Positions 1-5,303 of a stretch of DNA of 5,366 bases are shown here, one piece after another. The notes beneath the pieces are model-generated. The model saw nothing but the letters and a program-made list of their open reading frames with translations, had not been told where the DNA came from and searched no databases. Within the stretch, counting starts at the first letter, position 1. The number at the start of each line of letters is the position of its first letter. A program made the position numbers and the translations under genes. Source of the stretch: an uncultured Prevotellaceae bacterium (GTDB lineage: Bacteria > Bacteroidota > Bacteroidia > Bacteroidales > Bacteroidaceae); the NCBI GenBank assembly GCA_947176655.1, contig CAMWRK010000158.1:1-5366 (forward strand). Direction: 5' to 3'.

Positions 1-259
1 CGTCTGCGCAGTCATACCAGTTGGCCCACACCAGCAACCCCATGCCAATCAGGTTCATTTCTATCCTGTCACTGTAAAAGAACCATCCGCTTGCGGCTCC
101 GATAACGATACTCATTAATGTAACAGCCACGGGGTGTATGCCAAGCCATCGGAACAGACACGCCCACAAATACCCTGGGGTGCGTGTCACATACAGTTCG
201 AACGGTCCTTCGGTATCACTGCTTTTCAGCGTGGCTTTTACGTTGTCTATAATGCTCAT
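1..259 (-). CDS. CDP-alcohol phosphatidyltransferase family protein, N-terminal 86 residues (cut by window edge)
   Basis: I translated this frame by hand from the ATG at 259-257. It starts MSIIDNVKATLKSSDTEGPF and stays open to the window edge. Residues about 44-62 and 68-82 are hydrophobic and look like the first two membrane helices. The last visible residues are Y82-D83-C84-A85-D86, and the next codon begins with G. This fits the opening of the CDP-alcohol phosphotransferase signature (D-x2-D-G-x2-A-R), whose aspartates bind the catalytic metal. Family members sit in the inner membrane and move a phospho-alcohol head group from a CDP-activated donor, in phospholipid or inositol-lipid synthesis. 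The rest of the signature is outside the window, so the acceptor cannot be named. The start codon shares ATGA with the stop of the upstream PdxA-like gene, which implies translational coupling. The family call is fairly sure; the substrate is unknown. Confidence 0.8.
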   Translation of the reverse strand, partial: MSIIDNVKATLKSSDTEGPFELYVTRTPGYLWACLFRWLGIHPVAVTLMSIVIGAASGWFFYSDRIEMNLIGMGLLVWANWYDCAD

Positions 260-903
260 TGCCGCTTTCTGGTCTCCTCTTTCCTGTCGACGAACAATTT
301 GGGTAACGGGTTCTGGCGTGCCTTGTCATATCGGCTTCTTGCTCTCAGTATGTCTTTGGCTACATATATACTCTCACGGAAAGACCCAGCCGAGAATGGG
401 CTGGTGCATACCAGTTCGCGCCCTGTGGTATAAGCTACTCCGTTGCCCTGTGTCAGTTCCAGAAAATCCCTTAGTCCCTGCTCCCGATCGCTGACCATCA
501 CAGCATCATATATCCTGTAGTTCTCTGTGTCCAGATTTGGTACTATGCGTGGATGGTCTATGTCAAATTCCCTGACAAGCGACTGCTGCAACAACTCCAT
601 CTGTTCCTCGAAACTCTCGTCTTCTTTGGCAAAGGCCATACGCAGGTCTCCCCATACAATCATATCCAGACCGCGCAGACCTGCCGGGTTCAGTTTTCTG
701 TCATTTTCTGCCGGCACTACCAGTATGGCATCTGTCGTCCCATCTTCCCAATCGCTCAGAGCTTGGTCTATGGCTTCTTCTCCGCACGTATCGTATATGG
801 TCTTGGCACATATTTCGTCCAGCAGAATGTCCTCGAATGCCGATGATATTGTTTCCAGTCCCTTGGAATCATGATATGTTATGCCGATGTTCAATATGTT
901 CAT
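256..903 (-). CDS. PdxA-like protein, shortened and lacking the active-site metal ligands (probable pseudoenzyme)
   Basis: This encodes 215 residues if it starts at the ATG at 903, which places the PdxA-like N-terminus (IGITYHDSKG) close to the start. In-frame ATGs at 942 and 975 would add 13 or 24 residues without family resemblance. The C-terminal half matches 4-hydroxythreonine-4-phosphate dehydrogenase (vitamin B6 pathway): SDREQGL (138-144) lies where PdxA has YHDQGL, VAYTTGRELVCTSP (156-169) where it has VNFTAGLPIVRTSP, and SFRESIYVAKDILRAR (174-189) where it has SFRQAIYxAIDVFRNR. TDAILVVPAEN (57-67) corresponds to the family's IDVLVTAPINK. However, the FPGHTEY, TGH and NPHAG segments are missing, and the histidine of YHDQGL and the arginine of VRTSP are replaced. 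Bacterial PdxA is usually about 330-365 residues, so over 100 are gone. Homology is clear to me; dehydrogenase activity is very unlikely. It lies 81 nt after the DUF4837 gene and overlaps the next gene by 4 nt. Function unknown. Confidence 0.8.
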   Translation of the reverse strand: MNILNIGITYHDSKGLETISSAFEDILLDEICAKTIYDTCGEEAIDQALSDWEDGTTDAILVVPAENDRKLNPAGLRGLDMIVWGDLRMAFAKEDESFEEQMELLQQSLVREFDIDHPRIVPNLDTENYRIYDAVMVSDREQGLRDFLELTQGNGVAYTTGRELVCTSPFSAGSFRESIYVAKDILRARSRYDKARQNPLPKLFVDRKEETRKRQ

Positions 904-984
904 CTGTAATGTAGTAATTAAGGAATTGTATGTATATGCCATTCGGAATACCGCTGGCTTCGTTGCGGTGCGCATGCCCGACTG

Positions 985-2031
985 CTATGAGCATGCTGTC
1001 GTGTCTTCCTTCTCCTCTTCTATGCCAGGAGTTATCTCCATAAAGAACTGCTCTTCCGGCAATTTAAGTGTATATAGCGATCCTTCCAGACGTCGTATAA
1101 GTCCCCGCTTCATCTTCTCTGGGGCATATACGAAGCCTTCTATCACCACCACGCGGTTGTTTTCCGTGTCTACCCTGTGGTGACTGACATACGGGCCACC
1201 CATGCAGTCGTTTTCCATGTACCACAGACCGCGCATTTCCATAGCGTATTTGCCATGTACGGCTATCGGCTTTACCACGGTGCAGAGTGTATCCGTCTTC
1301 ATGTACATGCCTGGTTTTTCGCCTGGCAGGTTGGCTTTCATCGCAGAGTCGCGCTTGGCTGTCAGGTACTGCTTGTTGAAGACGTGCGGCCCCTCATACG
1401 GAAAAGAGTACATTACGATGCTCAGCAATCCGGTAGGGGTGTTGTTGGATGTCCAGAGGAAATCCGTATTTTTCTTATATGAATGCAGTTCTGTCGGTGC
1501 GTTCACCTCGCAGTCGAAAATCTCCTTTGCCAGTTGTCCGGTAACTTTTGAGTGGCTTTTCTTCAGTTCGTTCACCAGACGGTTCATCTCCATTTTGGTC
1601 AGAAAGTCCACTATATCCTGTTGATTCTTTATGCAGAATTGCCTGAACTCTTCCTTTGACGGAGAGTTGATGTTCAGCACAATCTGATCCATGGCATACT
1701 TGTTGCGTGTGAACTTCATCCTGGTCTGCGTGAACTGTGTCGAGTCTATGTTCACGATGATGATGTTCCTGAAGATGTTCAGCACGCGGTCGAAGTCTTT
1801 CTTCTCAGTCTGTGATATGCGGAACGAACGTTCGCTTTGCGGCAGCATCGGTACATCGGTGTCCAGCACGTCAAAGAGTGCCCTGCCGTGCGGAGCGTTC
1901 CATTCCACCGAATCCATGACCACCAGCACCTCATACGGTCGCCCGCTTGCCATTGGGAAGAACCGTGACTTGTCGCAGCCGGAGACTATGATGCCGGCCA
2001 GGAGCAATAATATGTATGTCAGATGTTTCAT
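985..2031 (-). CDS. DUF4837 family lipoprotein
   Basis: This is a 348-residue protein with a lipoprotein signal peptide: a short basic start (MKH), a hydrophobic run at residues 4-16 and the lipobox VSGC, with C19 as the lipidated cysteine. The mature protein should be anchored to a membrane, facing the periplasm or beyond. Landmarks that I recognise from Bacteroidota DUF4837 proteins are SGRPYEVLVVMD (29-40), the DVPMLPQSE stretch (59-67), RNIIIVNID (88-96), MKANLPGEKPGMYM (231-244), RGLWYMEND (267-275), GGPYVSHHRVD (278-288) and EGFVYAPEKMKR (298-309). Length is normal for the family and the frame is intact. The final residues (337-348) are acidic and low in complexity. No catalytic motif is visible and the family has no established function. 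The start at 2031 is fixed by the signal peptide. It follows rlmN by 42 nt with no terminator between them, so it is probably cotranscribed. Confidence 0.88.
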   Translation of the reverse strand: MKHLTYILLLLAGIIVSGCDKSRFFPMASGRPYEVLVVMDSVEWNAPHGRALFDVLDTDVPMLPQSERSFRISQTEKKDFDRVLNIFRNIIIVNIDSTQFTQTRMKFTRNKYAMDQIVLNINSPSKEEFRQFCIKNQQDIVDFLTKMEMNRLVNELKKSHSKVTGQLAKEIFDCEVNAPTELHSYKKNTDFLWTSNNTPTGLLSIVMYSFPYEGPHVFNKQYLTAKRDSAMKANLPGEKPGMYMKTDTLCTVVKPIAVHGKYAMEMRGLWYMENDCMGGPYVSHHRVDTENNRVVVIEGFVYAPEKMKRGLIRRLEGSLYTLKLPEEQFFMEITPGIEEEKEDTTACS

Positions 2032-2073
2032 AGCTGTATTGAGGTTGTGGATGTTGTTAGTGTGTTTCTGTTT

Positions 2074-3105
2074 TCATGCCATTTTGTTTCCGGTATTCAG
2101 CATGCCGCATGCCGCCCAGATGTCCTGCCCGCGTGAAGCGCGTATGGTTGTTGTCACCCCGTGCTCCGTCAGATAGTCGCGCATCCGCGTCATGGTGGCA
2201 TCCAAAGCTCCACGGAAATGGCTGTCTGGTATTTCGTGGAAACGAATCAGATTTATCCGGCATTCCATGGAACCGAGCAGCCTGACAAGTTCTCTGGCAT
2301 GGGCTGGGGTGTCGTTAAGACCGCCGAAGACTATGTATTCGAACGAAACGCGTCTCTGATGACTCCAGTCCCGCTGTGCCAGCATGGGTATGAATTCCGT
2401 CAGCGAAAATGCGTTCTCTGCGGGCATCATCTCCAGACGTTCTCCGGCGAACGGGTTGTGCAGTGATACGGCCAGATGGCATGGACTTTCATCCAAAAAA
2501 CGCGCGAGTCCTCGTCTTACGCCTACCGTACTGACGGTTATGCGTTTAGGACTCCACGCCCATCCATCCTTATGCATGAGTAGTTCGGTAGCTTTCAGCA
2601 CGGCATCTATGTTGTCCAGCGGCTCACCCTGTCCCATGAACACTATGTTCGTTAACATATCCCTTTCCGGCAGGGCATATATCTGGTTCAGTATGTCCGT
2701 GGCGGTCAGATTGCCTTGGAAACCCTGGCGTCCGGTCATGCAGAACTTGCATCCCATGCGACAGCCCACTTGGGTGCTCACACACAGGGTGCCACGTTCC
2801 TTCTCTGGGATGAAGACACTTTCTACGGTGTGTCCGGACAGTGTGGGGAACAGGTATTTCACGGTTCCGTCCACGCTCCTGCGTGTCTCCGCAGGTGGCA
2901 TCAGACCTACAGAATAACGTTCAGCCAACAGGGTACGTGCTTTCTGCGATATATCTGTCATGTTCTGCACTTCTGCGGCATGTTTCTGGTATATCCAACG
3001 AAACATCTGACCTGCAGCAAAGGCTGGAAGGCTGACCGAGGCCGATACTTCACGCAATTCCTGCATGCTCATTCCAAGCATAGAAGTCCGTTTGTCCTTA
3101 TTCAT
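2074..3105 (-). CDS. rlmN: 23S rRNA (adenine-2503-C2)-methyltransferase RlmN, radical SAM
   Basis: This is a 343-residue radical SAM enzyme that methylates C2 of A2503 in 23S rRNA; in E. coli RlmN also modifies A37 of some tRNAs. Numbered from the ATG at 3105, the [4Fe-4S] motif CxxxCxxC is C115, C119 and C122 (GCRMGCKFC). The two methyl-transfer cysteines are present: C108 (LCVSTQ), seven residues before the first cluster cysteine as in E. coli, and C333 in DIWAACGML near the C-terminus. The SAM-binding MGQGEP motif is at 157-162. All key residues are present and length is normal, so it should be active. The frame extends to an ATG at 3144, but that lies upstream of the predicted -7 promoter element. 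The ATG at 3081 (MLGMSMQEL) is a real alternative, because the predicted transcript begins only a few bases before 3105. It is the first gene of the leftward operon. Confidence 0.95.
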   Translation of the reverse strand: MNKDKRTSMLGMSMQELREVSASVSLPAFAAGQMFRWIYQKHAAEVQNMTDISQKARTLLAERYSVGLMPPAETRRSVDGTVKYLFPTLSGHTVESVFIPEKERGTLCVSTQVGCRMGCKFCMTGRQGFQGNLTATDILNQIYALPERDMLTNIVFMGQGEPLDNIDAVLKATELLMHKDGWAWSPKRITVSTVGVRRGLARFLDESPCHLAVSLHNPFAGERLEMMPAENAFSLTEFIPMLAQRDWSHQRRVSFEYIVFGGLNDTPAHARELVRLLGSMECRINLIRFHEIPDSHFRGALDATMTRMRDYLTEHGVTTTIRASRGQDIWAACGMLNTGNKMA

Positions 3106-3114
3106 ATCTGCTTG

Positions 3115-3145
3115 CAAAGTTAATCCTTTTTCCAATAATATCAAA
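3115..3145 (-). promoter_or_regulatory. Bacteroidota-type promoter for the rlmN operon
   Basis: On the minus strand, TTTG (3145-3142), a 19-nt spacer and TAACTTTG (3122-3115) match the Bacteroidota primary sigma factor consensus of a -33 TTTG and a -7 TAnnTTTG at about this spacing. Transcription should begin a few bases below 3115, at about 3107-3110. That is almost on top of the ATG at 3105, so the mRNA would be leaderless or nearly so unless translation starts at 3081. The match is seen in the sequence; use of the promoter is inferred. Confidence 0.7.
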
Positions 3146-3152
3146 ATAATCC

Positions 3153-3183
3153 TTGGTACTTGACGATTATTTCACTAACTTTG
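3153..3183 (+). promoter_or_regulatory. Bacteroidota-type promoter for the GH109-type gene
   Basis: On the plus strand, TTG (3153-3155), a 20-nt spacer and TAACTTTG (3176-3183) match the Bacteroidota -33/-7 pattern. The -7 octamer is identical to that of the divergent rlmN promoter. The -33 element is weaker (CTTG instead of TTTG). Transcription should begin near 3190, giving a leader of about 80 nt before the ATG at 3272. The leader is A/T-rich and ends in GTATAAAGATT with no good Shine-Dalgarno match, as is common in this phylum. Confidence 0.62.
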
Positions 3184-3271
3184 CATGCACGAGAATGCCA
3201 TATCCAAACAGTATTCTGTAATATTCGAAAGTAATACATTAATTATTAACCTAAACAAACGTATAAAGATT

Positions 3272-4906
3272 ATGAAAATGAAGAATCTTCTTCTTGTTGC
3301 CTTGGCCGCCGTATCTATGGCCGCCGGTGCACAGTCTCTTTCTCCCGGCACCAAGTGGCACTGGGACAAGGGCACAATCGTTGTTGAAACACCCGCACGT
3401 CCTGCCGGTCAGGAACATGTACTGGGATTGGCGGCTCCCAAGTTGCAGACTGTGCGTGTGGGCTTTGTCGGTCTGGGCATGCGTGGCCCTTGGGCTGTAA
3501 TGCGTTTCTGTAATATTCCTGGTGTTGAGATTGTCGCATTGTGCGACTATGAGGCCGAACGCGCCGAGAAGTGTCAGGAGTTTCTCCGCAAGGCTGGTCT
3601 GAAGCCCGCCGCCATTTATTCTGGCGAGAAGGGTTACGAAGAGCTTTGCAAGCGCAATGATATTGACTTGGTATACATCGCCACGGACTGGAACCATCAC
3701 TATCCCGTTGCCAAGTTCGCTATGGAGAACGGCAAACATGCTGCCATCGAGGTTCCCAGTGCAATGAATCTGGATCAGTGCTGGAGCCTGATAGACCTTT
3801 CTGAGAAAACCCGTCAGCACTGTTTCATTTTGGAGAACTGTTGCTACGACTATTACGAGATGAACGCATTGGCAATGGCTCAGGCCGGTGTATTCGGCGA
3901 AATCATCCGTGCCGAGGGTGCATATATCCACGGTCTGGAACCTTTCTGGAACGCTTATTGGAAGGATCCCAACGACAACGATACCGGCAACCTGCATTGG
4001 CGTATGAAATATAATCAGGAGAACCGCGGTGACGTGTATGCCACTCATGGCCTCGGCCCCGTAGCTCAGTGCATGGACATTCACCGTGGTGACCGTTTCA
4101 CCACCCTCATTGCCATGGACACAGAGAGCTTCGTTGGTAAGGACTGGGTAAAGAACAAGACCGGAAAGGAGTGCAAGGAGTTCCGCAATGGTGACCACAC
4201 CACTACACTTATGCGTACAGCCAATGGTAAGGTTGTCGAGATTCAGCACAACGTCATGACCCCTCAGCCCTATAACCGTCTGTTCAAGCTCACCGGTACC
4301 AAGGGTTATGCCACCAAGTATCCCACTCCCGAGTATGCACTTTCTGGAGACGCCCTTCAGGGAACCGATGCACCTCAGATGGATAATCTCAGTGCTCACG
4401 GATTCATGAACGCAAAGCAGAAAGCAGCTCTTGAGAAGAAATACTACCACCCCATCCTCACCAAGTACGGTGAGAAGGGTCGTGAGATGGGGCATGGCGG
4501 TATGGACTTCATCATGGATTCACGTCTGGTGTACTGCCTGCAGAACGGTTTGCCTCTTGACATGGACGTATACGACATGGCTGAATGGTGCTGTCTGGCC
4601 GAACTGGGAACATTGTCTATGGACAACAACTGCGCTGCTGTTACATTCCCAGACTTTACCCGTGGCTACTGGAACAAGGTGAAGGGCTATAAGCACGCCT
4701 ATGCCTCTGCCGAGGAGGAGGCCAAGACAGAGGCTGCTGCCGAAGCATACACTGCTGCCCAGAAAAAGGCTACTGCTGACTTCAAGCTCTGGAGTCTGTA
4801 CGATGCCATGAAGGACGCCAAGAACCCCAAGGCTGCCAAGAAGGCTTATGATAATGCAGTCCTGAAGGCAGACAAAGCTATTGCTAAAGCCATCGCCAAG
4901 AAATAA
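3272..4906 (+). CDS. Secreted Gfo/Idh/MocA-fold protein, GH109 type (alpha-N-acetylgalactosaminidase-like)
   Basis: This is a 544-residue protein. Residues 1-20 form a Sec signal peptide with an AGA cleavage site (A18-G19-A20); it begins MKMKNLLLVAL and has no twin-arginine motif. The start is set by this peptide: the frame opens at 3185, but residues before 3272 look like leader. After a linker (21-60), a Rossmann NAD(P)-binding motif VGFVGLGMRG has G67, G69 and G72, with D92 at the end of the second strand. Segments that I recall from the Elizabethkingia GH109 enzyme are conserved: IEVPSA with E160, ENCCY with Y192, YATHGLGP with Y256 and H259, MDIHRGDR (268-275), GHGGMDF (407-413) and PDFTRGYW (460-467). 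GH109 enzymes cleave terminal N-acetylgalactosamine by an NAD-dependent oxidation-elimination route. Related exported Gfo/Idh/MocA proteins have other or unknown substrates, so specificity is an inference. Residues about 476-544 form an extra Ala/Lys/Glu-rich, probably helical tail. It is a single-gene unit with its own promoter and terminator. Confidence 0.88.
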   Translation: MKMKNLLLVALAAVSMAAGAQSLSPGTKWHWDKGTIVVETPARPAGQEHVLGLAAPKLQTVRVGFVGLGMRGPWAVMRFCNIPGVEIVALCDYEAERAEKCQEFLRKAGLKPAAIYSGEKGYEELCKRNDIDLVYIATDWNHHYPVAKFAMENGKHAAIEVPSAMNLDQCWSLIDLSEKTRQHCFILENCCYDYYEMNALAMAQAGVFGEIIRAEGAYIHGLEPFWNAYWKDPNDNDTGNLHWRMKYNQENRGDVYATHGLGPVAQCMDIHRGDRFTTLIAMDTESFVGKDWVKNKTGKECKEFRNGDHTTTLMRTANGKVVEIQHNVMTPQPYNRLFKLTGTKGYATKYPTPEYALSGDALQGTDAPQMDNLSAHGFMNAKQKAALEKKYYHPILTKYGEKGREMGHGGMDFIMDSRLVYCLQNGLPLDMDVYDMAEWCCLAELGTLSMDNNCAAVTFPDFTRGYWNKVKGYKHAYASAEEEAKTEAAAEAYTAAQKKATADFKLWSLYDAMKDAKNPKAAKKAYDNAVLKADKAIAKAIAKK

Positions 4907-4943
4907 CACAGCTCCAATGTCCTCCCAAACGGGAGTAACTATT

Positions 4944-4985
4944 ATAAACAATGAAGCCGGCCAAATGCCGGCTTTCATTGTTTAT
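4944..4985 (+). terminator. Hairpin terminator of the GH109-type gene
   Basis: The left arm (4944-4961, ATAAACAATGAAGCCGGC) pairs with the right arm (4967-4985) over 18 base pairs with one bulged T, around a 5-nt loop (CAAAT). The top of the stem is GC-rich (AGCCGGC). The lower part is A/T-rich, so the right arm supplies TTTCATTGTTTAT in place of a clean T-tract. It starts 37 nt after the stop codon at 4906. The structure would also form on the opposite strand. A minor hairpin (CTCCC 4922-4926, GGGAG 4931-4935) lies between the stop codon and the main stem. Confidence 0.85.
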
Positions 4986-5062
4986 ATGACTGTTCCTTGG
5001 ATTCTGTAACAAAAGAATGGGATGGTACTCGTGCTTTGTTGATAACATATTTCTGTTGAAAA

Positions 5063-5102
5063 ATTAGGCCTAATGGACATTTTGAGTGATAAAACCTAAT
5101 GG
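5063..5102. repeat. 12-bp perfect palindrome plus a repeated half-site
   Basis: ATTAGGCCTAAT at 5063-5074 is a perfect 12-bp palindrome. Its right half with flank, CCTAATGG (5069-5076), recurs in direct orientation at 5095-5102, 26 bp further on. Both copies lie just upstream of the -7-like element at 5114-5121. This is the geometry of a small operator, but no regulator is encoded nearby and a chance origin is possible. Confidence 0.4.
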
Positions 5103-5113
5103 GTTGTTTTTTA

Positions 5114-5121
5114 TATCTTTG
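5114..5121 (+). promoter_or_regulatory. Lone promoter -7-like element (TATCTTTG)
   Basis: TATCTTTG matches the Bacteroidota -7 consensus TAnnTTTG. The expected -33 element is not at the right distance: the nearest TTTG (5081-5084) is 29 nt away, against the usual spacing of about 19. If active, it would transcribe the hairpin-rich stretch and the repeat to its right. An 8-mer of this degeneracy occurs often by chance in A/T-rich DNA. Confidence 0.3.
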
Positions 5122-5303
5122 CTGAGAAAAACATCTGCCACATATGGAGACTGCATGAAATCGGTGGGTACAAGAGAATGTCCTGCCAGTAAGTTTTTTT
5201 GTCAGGATATTTCAATATATTGCCGGCCATCCCCTGAGGGGCAGAAGCGGTTTCTTCCGTGCCTCTTCACGGTCTCCCAAATGCGTCCTCGTGATGTCGA
5301 GGT

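Larger units (their letters stand above)
4986..5303. other. Intergenic stretch without a convincing protein gene; several small hairpins
   Basis: No frame here resembles a known protein. A frame of 73 codons at 5086-5307 is open, but it has no ribosome site and no recognisable motif, and its start lies upstream of the only promoter-like element. Visible structure, left to right: a 12-bp palindrome (5063-5074); a lone -7-like element (5114-5121); a T7 run (5194-5200) without a good stem before it; and three compact hairpins, CCCC/GGGG at 5231-5241, CCGTG/CACGG at 5257-5272 and CCTCG/CGAGG at 5287-5302. An alternative pairing at 5240-5263 (GGCAGAAG with CTTC and TGCC) would compete with the first two. 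It may be a non-coding RNA, a decayed element or the flank of the repeat at 5304. Confidence 0.5.

Noticed and set aside
1202..1624. A 140-codon plus-strand frame (and similar ones at 1691-2176 and 2384-2917)
   Set aside because: These are antisense to the DUF4837 and rlmN genes, have no motifs of their own and no promoter or ribosome site.
3185..3271. N-terminal extension of the GH109-type protein to the ATG at 3185
   Set aside because: The added residues have no conserved pattern and would bury a clean Sec signal peptide 29 residues inside the protein. The predicted transcript also begins after this ATG.
3251..4495. A 414-codon open frame on the minus strand, antisense to the GH109-type gene
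   Set aside because: It lies opposite a gene whose product has clear family motifs along its length. The antisense translation has no recognisable motif and is explained by the codon bias of the real gene.
5182..5210. T7 run at 5194-5200 as a terminator for a short RNA
   Set aside because: No stable stem ends directly before the T-run. The only pairing, ATGTCCTG with CAGGATAT, places the T-run inside a 17-nt loop.
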